Of a stretch of DNA of 64,000 bases, positions 50,156 through 58,531 are shown in pieces. The DNA is from Ferdinandcohnia sp036962705 (lineage in GTDB: Bacteria; Bacillota; Bacilli; Bacillales; Bacillaceae_L), in the NCBI RefSeq assembly GCF_036962705.1, contig NZ_JBALOQ010000003.1:186001-250000 (forward strand), given 5' to 3'. Each line of letters opens with the position of its first letter. Within the stretch, counting starts at the first letter, position 1. A program made the translations under genes and the position numbers. The notes under the pieces were generated by a model. It worked only from the letters and a program-made list of their open reading frames with translations. It ran no database searches and was not told the origin of the DNA.

Positions 50156-50338
50156 AGTGAAACTTCAATCAGTGGGGGTTTCCTCCATCCTCCACTGATT
50201 GTCAGCCTGCGGCCCACACGATGTGGGTCACAAAGACGTTGCGACAGGACGTGGCGTTCTTAGTCTTTGTTCTCTTAATCGGGCTTTTACGGGCAGATAG
50301 TCCCCCTATGGGGATTTACTGCCCGTTAAATACGGGAT
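50156..50338 (+). repeat. Interspersed repeat family 2, long copy
   Basis: Modules: AGTGAAACTTCAATCAGTGG pairing with CCACTGATTG; CCCACA-CGA-TGTGGG; GACGTTGCGACAGGACGTGGC, TTCTTAGTCTTTG; ACGGGCA..CCCC/GGGG..TGCCCGT. It occupies the whole spacer between the VOC gene and tcyP. Confidence 0.8.
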
Positions 50339-50342
50339 AAAA

Positions 50343-50375
50343 AAAATAAGACCCATTGTGTCGGGTCTTATTTTT
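50343..50375 (-). terminator. Terminator of tcyP
   Basis: AAAATAAGACCC and GGGTCTTATTTT pair perfectly around an 8-nt loop, T-runs both ways. Confidence 0.9.
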
Positions 50376-50379
50376 GTAA

Positions 50380-51762
50380 TTATGCACCTAGTTGTTGAGT
50401 TGGACTTGAATATGTTTCAGTATCCAGTTCGTTTGTGATTCTACTTGTAAGAACACCAGCTGTCATACTGCCGCTTACGTTAAGAGCTGTACGACCCATA
50501 TCAATTAAAGGTTCAACAGAAATCAATAAACCAGCTAATGCAACAGGTAAATCGAGAGCTGATAGTACAAGGATTGCAGCAAATGTAGCTCCTCCACCAA
50601 CACCAGCAACACCAAATGAGCTAATTGCGACAATCACTACTAATGTTAAAATAAAGGATGGATCCAATGGATTAATACCAACTGTAGGAGCAATCATCAC
50701 AGCTAGCATTGCTGGATATACACCTGCACAACCGTTCTGTCCAATGGATAGCCCAAATGAACCGGCAAAGTTGGCAACTCCTTCTGAAACACCTAAATCA
50801 TTTGTTTGTGACTTGATGTTCAGTGGTAAGGTTCCCGCACTAGAGCGTGATGTGAAGGCGAATGCTAACACAGGGAATGCCTTCTTAAGATAGGTTATTG
50901 GATTTAGCCCAGCGAATGTAATCAACAATAAATGGATCGCAAACACAATCAATAACGCAACATAGGATGCAACCACAAATTTTCCAAGCTTATAAATTGC
51001 ACCATAATCACTAGTAGCTGTTACACGTGTCATAATCGCAAGAACACCATAAGGAGTTAAACGTAAGATGATCGTTACAACGCGCATAATAACTGAATAA
51101 AGTGCATCAATAATTTTCGCGAACATTTGAGCATTCTCAGGATCTTTACGACGAACTCCAAGAAAAGCCATCCCGATAAAGGCAGCAAAAATAACAACAG
51201 CAATTGTTGAAGTTGAACGAGCACCAGTAAAGTCTAAGAATGGGTTTGCAGGCAGTAAATCAACAATCTGTTCAGGGAACGTTTTATCTTGAATACCCGC
51301 ATACCGTTCTTCTATTGCTGCCCCTCTAGCTGTTTCTGCTTCTCCAGCCTCAATTTGAATTGATTCTAAATCAAATGCAACTGTTGTACCAATCCCAACT
51401 AGTGCCGAGATAGCAGTTGTACCGACTAAAATCCCAAGAATTAGAAAACTAATTTTTCCGATATTATTTGCTAATTTCATTTTCGTAAATGCTGATACGA
51501 TTGAAATGAAAACTAGTGGCATAACTATCATTTGTAAAAACTTCACATACCCATTACCTACGATGTTATACCAACTAATTGACTCGGAAATAACTTCTGA
51601 ATCAGCACCATAGATGAGCTGCAGGACAAGACCAAATACAATCCCTAAGCCAAGTGCTGCAAATACTCGTTTTGAAAAAGAAACATGCTTTTTTTGCATA
51701 TAAACTAATAATAATAGTAATAAGACCATCAATACGATATTTACAATTCCAAGTAAACTCAT
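50380..51762 (-). CDS. tcyP: L-cystine:proton/sodium symporter TcyP
   Basis: 460 residues, a dicarboxylate/amino acid:cation symporter with about eight membrane helices and two re-entrant hairpins (SRSSAGTLPLN near residue 302, the substrate loop, and DMGRTALNVSGS near 425). It matches B. subtilis TcyP along its length. It imports cystine as a sulfur source. The leader was checked by eye for an S-box or T-box and none was seen. Its upstream neighbour is on the same strand beyond a terminator. Confidence 0.93.
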   Translation of the reverse strand: MSLLGIVNIVLMVLLLLLLVYMQKKHVSFSKRVFAALGLGIVFGLVLQLIYGADSEVISESISWYNIVGNGYVKFLQMIVMPLVFISIVSAFTKMKLANNIGKISFLILGILVGTTAISALVGIGTTVAFDLESIQIEAGEAETARGAAIEERYAGIQDKTFPEQIVDLLPANPFLDFTGARSTSTIAVVIFAAFIGMAFLGVRRKDPENAQMFAKIIDALYSVIMRVVTIILRLTPYGVLAIMTRVTATSDYGAIYKLGKFVVASYVALLIVFAIHLLLITFAGLNPITYLKKAFPVLAFAFTSRSSAGTLPLNIKSQTNDLGVSEGVANFAGSFGLSIGQNGCAGVYPAMLAVMIAPTVGINPLDPSFILTLVVIVAISSFGVAGVGGGATFAAILVLSALDLPVALAGLLISVEPLIDMGRTALNVSGSMTAGVLTSRITNELDTETYSSPTQQLGA

Positions 51763-51870
51763 ATGATTTAACCCCCTTTTTTTATGTCAATGTATTAAAA
51801 TATAATTCAGGTTATACCAATCCGTCAAGTAAGAAATATCCCATTTTAAAATTAAAACGCTTCCAATAAA

Positions 51871-51905
51871 AATGCCTAGAATCCGATTCATTCTAGGCGT
51901 TTTTA
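51871..51905 (-). terminator. Terminator of the 51914 gene
   Basis: AATGCCTAGAAT and ATTCTAGGCGTT pair with one wobble; T-run on both strands. Confidence 0.88.
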
Positions 51906-51913
51906 AACCATCC

Positions 51914-52321
51914 TTATGCAACTTTTATCGCCTTTCCAAATGGTACTTTCGGTACATAGTCATCTGGAACAAGCCAAAACACTTCAGCTTGAACATTTAA
52001 CTCATCGTAAAAATAGCCTGTGACATCTGTTATATAAAACAAGGTGTCAATCTTCTCTTCATCTGCCCACTCCAGCACTTCCGTATAGGAGGACTTTCCA
52101 TGCGTATAATATTTAATAGTAGGGTTTTGTATGGGTGTGATGCTTCTTATTTTGAAATCAGCTTGGACTAGCTGTGCTTCTGGAACCATTTCACCAAAGA
52201 ACTTTATGATATTGTTTATCAAAATAGACCGCACCTGGTTTGTCGAAGTGTCAATTGCTAGTGCAATCTTCTTATCTTTTCGATCCTTAAGTAAGCCCAT
52301 TAGTGACCTTTGCCATCTCAC
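51914..52321 (-). CDS. VWA-like (DUF2201-type) C-terminal domain protein, possibly truncated
   Basis: 135 residues from a GTG with GAGGAG upstream. The segment KKIALAIDTSTNQ resembles the metal-site strand of VWA-like domains (DxSxS normally; here DTSTN), and the remainder fits the C-terminal VWA-like half of DUF2201 proteins, which usually carry a metallopeptidase-like N-terminal half about 250 residues long. That half is missing. It may be a standalone small protein or a remnant; a proper SD argues for expression. Confidence 0.55.
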   Translation of the reverse strand: MRWQRSLMGLLKDRKDKKIALAIDTSTNQVRSILINNIIKFFGEMVPEAQLVQADFKIRSITPIQNPTIKYYTHGKSSYTEVLEWADEEKIDTLFYITDVTGYFYDELNVQAEVFWLVPDDYVPKVPFGKAIKVA

Positions 52322-52481
52322 GCAGCACTCAACTCCTCATACTTAATCACCAAAGGCAGAATACCTTGGCTACTCTATTTTGTCACGTTTATTGTCCAAT
52401 TATTAACCATTCAACTAACAATACTTGGATAGCGTATTCGCATGTTCAAAGGCAAAACTATCAATAATTGGGGGAATGAAA

Positions 52482-52760
52482 ATGTATATTTCAAAGCAAG
52501 AATTACTCACAAAACTTAAAGCAAATAACGATATAGGATTTGTTGAGTTAAATGGTGTTCTTCATGAAATCAGACTTCTTCAGGATAATCTAATCGCTTT
52601 TTCAGGTGCGTGCTGGAAGTGGGAGCAAACGGAAATGCCTTCTGCGCATGGGGACTATAATGTGTTAACCGATGTTCTAGTTGAAGAAGACCCGATTATA
52701 CCAAGATTTCCAACACAGGATTCATATGAATTTTACGAAACGGTTCATGATTTTTCATAA
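52482..52760 (+). CDS. Small protein of unknown function
   Basis: 92 residues from the ATG at 52482 (MYISKQELLTKLKAN); GGGGGA lies seven bases upstream, whereas the ATG two codons earlier is too close. Acidic C-terminal half rich in aromatics (DSYEFYETVHDF), single Trp-Lys-Trp segment in GACWKWEQTEMP. Soluble. I do not recognise a family. It precedes the thioredoxin-like gene by 72 bp on the same strand and may share a promoter. Confidence 0.6.
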   Translation: MYISKQELLTKLKANNDIGFVELNGVLHEIRLLQDNLIAFSGACWKWEQTEMPSAHGDYNVLTDVLVEEDPIIPRFPTQDSYEFYETVHDFS

Positions 52761-52832
52761 GCATCTTAGTGGTATGATTTTCCTTTATCATTTATATTAA
52801 AGGCAGGTACAAATTTAGAGGAGGAATACATA

Positions 52833-53393
52833 ATGGCAAACTTAAAACCATGGTTTGATAAAGGCATGAATCAATACGAATACATTAATAGCATGCAAGT
52901 TCACAAAGAAAACCTCTTAAAAGTATATAATCAGTTTCGTTTAGACGAATCTGATAAAGAATTACTCCAAGTACTTCAAGAAAAAGAGTTAAAAGCAATC
53001 ATTTTAGCGGCTGATTGGTGTGGAGATGCAATGGTGAATCTTCCGATCCTCATGAGAATTGCGGACGAGGCATTGCTAGAAACTCGTTATTTAATTCGCG
53101 ATGAAAATTTAGATCTGATGGATCAATACCTTACAAATGGAAAAGCTCGTTCTATACCTATTATTATTTTTGTGAATAAAGACTTTGAAGAAGTAGGCAA
53201 ATGGGGGCCAAGAGCACCTGAAGCTCAAGCGATTGCTGATGAATTAAAGGCAAGTGTTCCAGATAAAGAGTCTCCTGAATATGAGGCTGCATTCAAGGCA
53301 TTTATTAAATCCTTTACTGAACGTATCACAACAGACGAAGCGCTTTGGAATGACATTAAAAATAGCATCATTTCAACTTTGAAGAACGCATAA
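52833..53393 (+). CDS. Thioredoxin-fold protein with a WCGD active-site variant
   Basis: 186 residues. Thioredoxin-like fold (about 35-125): LAADWCGDAMVNLP near residue 59 replaces WCxxC with WCGD, leaving one Cys; the cis-Pro segment RSIPIIIFV follows near 110. Similar proteins are annotated simply as thioredoxin family in Bacillus. With a single Cys it could be a bacillithiol- or peroxidase-linked reductant or non-redox. GAGGAGG precedes the ATG. A long hairpin terminator follows. Confidence 0.8.
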   Translation: MANLKPWFDKGMNQYEYINSMQVHKENLLKVYNQFRLDESDKELLQVLQEKELKAIILAADWCGDAMVNLPILMRIADEALLETRYLIRDENLDLMDQYLTNGKARSIPIIIFVNKDFEEVGKWGPRAPEAQAIADELKASVPDKESPEYEAAFKAFIKSFTERITTDEALWNDIKNSIISTLKNA

Positions 53394-53424
53394 TATCTTG
53401 ACCCAATAACATATACTATTTCTA

Positions 53425-53497
53425 AGACCGTCCACCACTTCCAACATCGCTTGTTGCGGGACTAACCAGACCGGAAAGGTGGGCGGTCTTTTTTTGT
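53425..53497. terminator. Long terminator between the thioredoxin-like and membrane protein genes
   Basis: AAGACCGtCCACC and GGTGGgCGGTCTT pair (11 bp plus a G/T), enclosing a TTCC/GGAA extension and a loop of about 35 nt, then seven T on the + strand. Confidence 0.85.
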
Positions 53498-53500
53498 CAT

Positions 53501-54001
53501 TTATAGAGGTAGAAATAAATGTACAAGGAAAACAAAGGTGAATAGAAAAGCAGTAGTATAATGAAATTTCCGTCGAAACCCAGAGGCCTTTTTATGGCGT
53601 AGATACCCAGCAAAGAGAGTCACCGCTAAACAAAGAATAGCTAAAACCCCACTTATGATCTTTGGATTTGTATATCCTACGATTTCTCCGAGTTTTACAA
53701 GCATAATTCCCCCATGAAACACAATTAATATCGTTCCAACAATAGCAAGCTTAATATGAGATTTCATCATATGGCGTGACATCTTTGCAAGTGCTATTTT
53801 CAGCTTGCGAACCTTCGTCCTGCGGATCACAAGAAAGATAAAATACATATTTACATTTACGATAAAGAGGATGATTGCAAGTTGGGCGAAAACCTGCCCT
53901 AAAGTAACAATATGTGAGTCGTGGGTTCTAAAAACCCATATGTAAATAAACGTGCTAATCACAAGTAGTCCATTTAATAATACCCAAATATAATAGGCCA
54001 T
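53501..54001 (-). CDS. Five-helix membrane protein with conserved histidines (cytochrome b-like)
   Basis: 166 residues, five transmembrane helices at about 4-23, 36-59, 84-102, 114-133 and 145-164. Histidines in SRHMMKSHIK, IVFHGG, KFHYTTA and LVHLF sit at helix ends, as expected of a b-type haem protein (cytochrome b561/ferric-reductase-like). No family firmly recognised. The alternative is a plain scaffold protein. It has a GGGTAGGGATGAG-type start context. Confidence 0.6.
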   Translation of the reverse strand: MAYYIWVLLNGLLVISTFIYIWVFRTHDSHIVTLGQVFAQLAIILFIVNVNMYFIFLVIRRTKVRKLKIALAKMSRHMMKSHIKLAIVGTILIVFHGGIMLVKLGEIVGYTNPKIISGVLAILCLAVTLFAGYLRHKKASGFRRKFHYTTAFLFTFVFLVHLFLPL

Positions 54002-54122
54002 CTCATCCCTACCCTTCTATCTTTTACCTATTTTACCAAATGGGTTTGGAATCTGTAGTGTGGGTTATCACATGGGGTATATTGCAACGTTTTTGTGTAA
54101 TAGATGGGTTGTGCTACAGGTT

Positions 54123-54440
54123 ACCCTTTTCCTAATATTATCCAAGTGTGAGGATGATACCGCAGTTTGCAGGTTCACTTTTTCCTAATTTCATCCAAAT
54201 GAGAGAATGATAAAATAGTTTACTGGTTTCATTTTCCCTAAATTTATCCAAATGAAGGCGCGATAACACGGTTTGCTGGTTTACTTCCACCTAATATTAT
54301 CCAAGTGCAGGCACGATAACACGGTTTACCGGTTTACTTCCTCCTAATATTATCCAAATGAAGGCGCAATAACACGGTTTGCTGGTTTACCTCCTCCTAA
54401 TATTATCCAAGTGCAGGCTTAGTATCACGGTTTCCTGCCT
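54123..54440. repeat. 53-bp tandem repeat array, six units
   Basis: Six head-to-tail units of about 52-54 bp. Core: CCTAATATTATCCAARTGNAGG, then CGATAACACGGTTTGCTGG, TTTAC. Units 3-5 are closest to each other; units 1, 2 and 6 are diverged or truncated. Each unit carries in-frame stops, so the array is not coding. No such array is seen elsewhere in the window. Confidence 0.85.
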
Positions 54441-54560
54441 AAAAATAACCTAAAAAACCAACAATTAAGTACATTATAAATTGTCCCTCCACCTATTCCA
54501 TATTCATCCTCCTCCAAACATGCTAGAATTGAAGATAGGATCATGAAATGGGGTAATCAA
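54441..54560. other. AT-rich leader of the 54561 gene
   Basis: About 120 bp following the tandem array. No structure or clear promoter was recognised. Confidence 0.3.
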
Positions 54561-54791
54561 ATGTCTACTTGTAATATCGATCACTCAAAAGAGGATGTGG
54601 TCAAAAAGCTTCAAAGTCAAGAAAGCTTTTTACCGGAAGAACTTTACAGCAATGCAGTCCAATTTTTAGAAACAGAACGTACCCAGCTTACACTAAACGA
54701 ATTATTTCACCTCTTAAAAAAGTATGATTTAGCATCTGAAGAAGAACAACAAAAACGTAATCTAGCAATGGAAGAACTCTTCAAAGCATAA
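54561..54791 (+). CDS. Small helical protein, unknown
   Basis: 76 residues from the ATG at 54561 (MSTCNIDHSKEDVVKKL), with GGGG seven bases upstream; an in-frame ATG six codons earlier lacks one. All-helical, acidic (ASEEEQQKRNLAMEELF). No family recognised. It is convergent with recQ and shares a terminator with it. Confidence 0.6.
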   Translation: MSTCNIDHSKEDVVKKLQSQESFLPEELYSNAVQFLETERTQLTLNELFHLLKKYDLASEEEQQKRNLAMEELFKA

Positions 54792-54793
54792 GT

Positions 54794-54822
54794 AAAGGCA
54801 CCACAAAAAATGTGGTGCCTTT
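54794..54822. terminator. Bidirectional terminator near recQ
   Basis: AAAGGCACCACA and TGTGGTGCCTTT pair perfectly around five A. Confidence 0.85.
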
Positions 54823-54828
54823 AGCTTT

Positions 54829-56616
54829 CTATTCTACAACTGCACTTTTTTCCTCTACATAGTTTCGAATGGCGGTTAAAAAGTCATCTCCGTACCGCTC
54901 TAGCTTCATCTGGGCAACCCCTTTAATTTCGAGCAACTCTTTTTCATCTGTCGGAGCCACTTCACTCATTTCCCGTAAGGTACTATCTGAGAAGACAATA
55001 TACGGTGGCACTCCATCACGGGTAGAAATTTGTTTGCGTACCTCGCGAAGGATTTCAAATAATGTATTGTCAGTAACAACTTGCTTTTTCTTCACCTGTT
55101 CCTTCTTATAAATTTTGATTTCACCTTTTAGAACAGGTAATGCTTTTGCATCAAGAATGAGCACTGGATATTGAGAGTTTGTCAGTTTGACATACCCTTC
55201 TGCAGCCAAAAAGTCGATTAAACCGACAATTTGTTTTTCCGAATACTGCTTTAATAAGCCATATGTGGACAAGGACGTAAATCCAAACTCTTGGATCTTT
55301 TTATTTCTTGACCCCTTTAACACCTGAGCAACCAATGTCTTCCCAAAGCGCTCCTTCATCCTCTTGATACAGGAAAACACCATGAGTGCTTCTGTTGTCA
55401 CATCGGTTTTTTCACGGTCGTCTTTACAGTTGAAACAACGACCACATTCATCGTTTTCCTTTTCTCCGAAATATTCCAAGATGTAGCTTTGCAAGCATTT
55501 CTCTGTGTGACAGTAGTCAATCATTTGCTGAAGCTTGTGATATTCCTGCTCTTTTTTCCCTTCATCCATCGTGGATTGCTCGATTAGGAATTTTTGGAGC
55601 TGGATATCTTGTGATGCAAATAAAAGATAACAATCACTTTTTTCCCCGTCCCTACCTGCTCGTCCTGCTTCCTGGTAGTACGCTTCAATATTTTTTGGTA
55701 AGTTATAGTGAATGACATATCTCACATTACTTTTATCTATCCCCATACCGAATGCATTTGTCGCAACCATAATATTTACTGTGTCAAATAGGAAATCCTC
55801 CTGTGCCCTTTTTCGTTCTTCATCCGAAAGACCTGCATGGTATTTTCCTACTAAAAAGCCTTCCCTTTCTAATAATGAATGAAGCTCGTTTACCTCCTTC
55901 CGAGTTGCTGCATACACAATTCCCGATTGATTCTTATTCTCTAATAAAAAGCTTTTGACAAAATCGCGCTTGTTTTCACCTTTTAAAATATTAAAAGTTA
56001 AATTATCTCTAGCAAACCCTGTAATAAATACAGCATAAGGGTCAATCTGTAGCTGGTTGCATATATCTTCTTTTACCTCAATTGTAGCAGTTGCAGTTAA
56101 TGCAGCAACAACCGGCTTTGATGGCAGTTCCCCAATCATAAAATGGATATTTCTGTAGCTTGGCCTAAAATCATGTCCCCATTGTGAAATACAATGCGCT
56201 TCATCAACAGCAATCATTGAAATGGGTATGGAAGATAAAAGGGATCGAAATTGAGAAGATTCGAGTCGTTCAGGTGCAATATAAATGATTTTATAGCGAC
56301 CTGCGCGGGCATCCTGCAGTCTTTCCTGAATTTCCTGCATTGAAATACTACTATTAATATAGGTTGCTGAAATACCAACACTGAGCAATGTGTCTACCTG
56401 ATCCTTCATTAATGAAATTAATGGAGAAATGACAATCGTTGTTCCTTCAAATATCAGTGCTGGGATTTGATAGCATAACGACTTTCCGCCACCAGTAGGC
56501 ATAATTGCGAGTGTATCATTTCCTTGTAAAATATTCTCGATAATGGATTCCTGTCCCGGTCTGAAGGACGGATAACCAAAATACGACTGTAAAACTTGCT
56601 TTGCTTGTTCAATCAT
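54829..56616 (-). CDS. recQ: ATP-dependent DNA helicase RecQ
   Basis: 595 residues from the ATG at 56616 (MIEQAKQVLQSYFG), with AAAGGTG six bases upstream. Motif I TGGGKS near residue 44, motif II DEAH near 140, motif VI QEAGRAGRDG near 320; the RQC zinc Cys cluster is CGRCFNC near 380-395, and an HRDC domain lies at about 505-585. It unwinds DNA 3' to 5' in recombination repair. The overall length matches the long Bacillus form (YocI). Confidence 0.94.
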   Translation of the reverse strand: MIEQAKQVLQSYFGYPSFRPGQESIIENILQGNDTLAIMPTGGGKSLCYQIPALIFEGTTIVISPLISLMKDQVDTLLSVGISATYINSSISMQEIQERLQDARAGRYKIIYIAPERLESSQFRSLLSSIPISMIAVDEAHCISQWGHDFRPSYRNIHFMIGELPSKPVVAALTATATIEVKEDICNQLQIDPYAVFITGFARDNLTFNILKGENKRDFVKSFLLENKNQSGIVYAATRKEVNELHSLLEREGFLVGKYHAGLSDEERKRAQEDFLFDTVNIMVATNAFGMGIDKSNVRYVIHYNLPKNIEAYYQEAGRAGRDGEKSDCYLLFASQDIQLQKFLIEQSTMDEGKKEQEYHKLQQMIDYCHTEKCLQSYILEYFGEKENDECGRCFNCKDDREKTDVTTEALMVFSCIKRMKERFGKTLVAQVLKGSRNKKIQEFGFTSLSTYGLLKQYSEKQIVGLIDFLAAEGYVKLTNSQYPVLILDAKALPVLKGEIKIYKKEQVKKKQVVTDNTLFEILREVRKQISTRDGVPPYIVFSDSTLREMSEVAPTDEKELLEIKGVAQMKLERYGDDFLTAIRNYVEEKSAVVE

Positions 56617-56641
56617 AAAAAACACCTTTATCAATTATTTT

Positions 56642-56756
56642 ACTAAATTTGGCAAAAATGTGTGTTTGACGTAGTGTACTACCCCACATGTCCGAGTTAC
56701 TTCGTGCATACTATACAGTGTGGTGTTAGCTCCTTATTCTTTATCTGTTCGTGTTT
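56642..56756 (+). ncRNA. Possible short + strand RNA ending at an orphan terminator
   Basis: Between divergent recQ and the YeiH-type gene, a + strand terminator (56757-56785) has no gene before it. Upstream are a weak -35/-10 pair (TTGGCA, 17 bp, TAGTGT) and an inverted repeat CTACCCCACA/TGTGGTGTTAG. If transcribed, an RNA of about 110 nt would result. Confidence 0.3.
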
Positions 56757-56785
56757 GGAAGTGAGAAATCACTTCCTCTTTTTTT
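56757..56785 (+). terminator. Orphan terminator-like hairpin upstream of the YeiH-type gene
   Basis: GGAAGTGA and TCACTTCC pair perfectly around GAAA, then TCTTTTTTT. Confidence 0.85.
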
Positions 56786-56787
56786 GG

Positions 56788-56856
56788 CCCACACGATGTG
56801 GGTCACAAAGACGTTGCCACTCTGATGTGGCGTTCTTAGTCTTCGATCTCTATAGT
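56788..56856 (+). repeat. Interspersed repeat family 2, partial copy
   Basis: GGCCCACACGATGTGGGTCA, then CAAAGACGTTGCCACTCTGATGT and TGGCGTTCTTAGTCTTCGATC align with the central part of the copy at 50156; the flanking arms are missing. Confidence 0.8.
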
Positions 56857-56929
56857 TAAGTTAATTATAAAGGAAGAAGTTAATGGTGGGAAGGGTGTCC
56901 ACCTTGTGTTAATATAAATTTAGAAAACT

Positions 56930-58000
56930 ATGTTGAGGATGAAGCAAGTGAGGAACGCAAATCTACAAGTATCACAAACTTATGAAAAAAAATCATTTTT
57001 ATTCGATTATTCGCTGTCATTTCGAAATAAGCTGCCTGGTGTGGCTCTTGTATTTATTATAGGTGTTTTGGCAAACTCGTTAGGGAAAGATTTCCCATTA
57101 ATCGGTGGGGCTGTGATTGCCATTATCATCGGTATCCTTGTCCGAAACTTTTTACGCATTCCTGCTGTCTATTCGGAAGGTATCTCCTATACATTAAAGA
57201 CCTTGTTGAAAACGGCCATTGTGCTTCTCGGTTTTGGTCTTAGTTATGCTAGTATTTTTCAACTCGGTTATGAAGCGATTCTTTTAGTAATAGTCGCAGT
57301 TTTAGCGGGAATTCTTTTTACTTTTATTTTGGCCAAACTGTTTAGGCTGGGTGGAAATATTCCTATTCTCGTTTCACTTGGAACCGCGATTTGCGGAGCA
57401 ACTGCAATCGTGACATCAAGTCCAATTGTTCGTGCTAAAGAGGAAGAAACAGCTTATGCGATCAATACAATCTTTGCTTTTAATGTGTTAGCTGTTTTAT
57501 TCTACCCTCTAATAGGACAACTTTTTTCGATGCCGGATGATATTTTTGGAATGTGGGCAGGTGTCGCGATACATGATACTTCGTCAGTAGTTGCTGCGGG
57601 GTATAGTTATAGCAGTACTGCCGGAGAAACATCCGTGATAATCAAATTAATTCGAACACTCATGCTTGTGCCGGTGGCTCTTATTCTCTCAATCTTTATT
57701 TCAATGAAAACAAAAGGTATCACAACAAACAAGGTGAAAATGAGCAAGGTATTTCCAACCTTTATTCTATTTTTTGCTGGAGCCGTAGCAGTAAATACTA
57801 TTTTCTCACTTCCAACCTCGCTTACGAGTGTAACAGACGGAGTAGCGAAATTCTTAATCCTCATGGTAATGGCGAGCGTTGGACTTGGTACAGATTTTAA
57901 AAAGATTAGATCCGTCGGTCTACGCCCTTTATTTGTCGGGTTACTTTCATCTATAATGATGGGACTGTTAACGTTATGCATTATTCTTCTACTGTATTAA
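56930..58000 (+). CDS. YeiH/UPF0324 family membrane protein (putative sulfate exporter)
   Basis: 356 residues with about ten membrane helices. Family motifs include VLLGFGLSYASIFQLG near residue 97, GTAICGATAIVTSSPIV near 158 and GVAIHDTSSVVAAGYSYS near 205. In other bacteria relatives are annotated as putative sulfate exporters; transport has not been settled. The ATG at 56930 lacks an SD; a GTG at 56948 follows a GAGG and may be the true start. The gene runs into a terminator shared with the convergent gene. Confidence 0.85.
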   Translation: MLRMKQVRNANLQVSQTYEKKSFLFDYSLSFRNKLPGVALVFIIGVLANSLGKDFPLIGGAVIAIIIGILVRNFLRIPAVYSEGISYTLKTLLKTAIVLLGFGLSYASIFQLGYEAILLVIVAVLAGILFTFILAKLFRLGGNIPILVSLGTAICGATAIVTSSPIVRAKEEETAYAINTIFAFNVLAVLFYPLIGQLFSMPDDIFGMWAGVAIHDTSSVVAAGYSYSSTAGETSVIIKLIRTLMLVPVALILSIFISMKTKGITTNKVKMSKVFPTFILFFAGAVAVNTIFSLPTSLTSVTDGVAKFLILMVMASVGLGTDFKKIRSVGLRPLFVGLLSSIMMGLLTLCIILLLY

Positions 58001-58002
58001 AA

Positions 58003-58037
58003 AGAAGAAGTTGGGAGCTCATTTCCCAACTTCTTTT
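58003..58037. terminator. Bidirectional terminator overlapping the 58019 gene
   Basis: AAGAAGTTGGGA and TCCCAACTTCTT pair around GCTCATT; the hairpin lies inside the last codons of the minus-strand gene. Confidence 0.88.
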
Positions 58038-58450
58038 CGTTCCTCCAAAATATCGCAAATCATTTGAATATGGAATGATGCCCATGCTTTTTCACGAAAG
58101 TGTAGTATAACGGTAAAAAAAAGGAGAAAAAAATAAAGGACGGTAAAAAGAATTAAATAAAGATAACCTCTTCCAAATAGAAATTTTTGCACTTGGTTTG
58201 CAAAAAGAAACAAAAACCATGGAATGGCTGTGATTAAAATAGGAATGATACCAGATCCATTTTGTTCCTTTAACATGCGGTAATAGATGATTTTTAAGGT
58301 TTGTGAGTCAAGCCCTTCATAAAAGCGCTGGATTTTCCGAACTTCTTCCATATCCTTCAGATGTTTAAAGGTTCGATCCTTGCGCGCATGACTTTTTAGC
58401 TTTAAATATATTTTATGTGCATCTCCACGAAACGAAAACAAATGTAACAC
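58019..58450 (-). CDS. Two-helix membrane protein, unknown
   Basis: 143 residues. A basic N-terminal cytosolic region (about 1-65) is followed by two membrane helices (about 70-90 and 97-117) and a short cytosolic tail (FHIQMICDILEERKEVGK). No family recognised. The terminator of the convergent gene is embedded in its 3' end. It lies downstream of no other minus gene, so its promoter should be in the 58451-58495 spacer. Confidence 0.6.
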   Translation of the reverse strand: MLHLFSFRGDAHKIYLKLKSHARKDRTFKHLKDMEEVRKIQRFYEGLDSQTLKIIYYRMLKEQNGSGIIPILITAIPWFLFLFANQVQKFLFGRGYLYLILFTVLYFFLLFFTVILHFREKAWASFHIQMICDILEERKEVGK

Positions 58451-58495
58451 CTCAGAAATTAGACATTATTCTTATCAGTTCCCTTTTTTTGCATA

Positions 58496-58524
58496 AAAAT
58501 GCCCCCAAATTTAGATTTGGAGGC
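58496..58524 (-). terminator. Terminator of the FdhF/YdeP-type gene
   Basis: GCCCCCAAAT and ATTTGGaGGC pair with one mismatch around TTAG; the minus strand continues ATTTTTATG. Confidence 0.88.
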
Positions 58525-58531
58525 AAAGTGT

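Noticed and set aside
54123..54440. Tandem array as a CRISPR
   Set aside because: There is no alternation of identical repeats with unique spacers; the whole 53-bp unit is repeated, and there are no cas genes.
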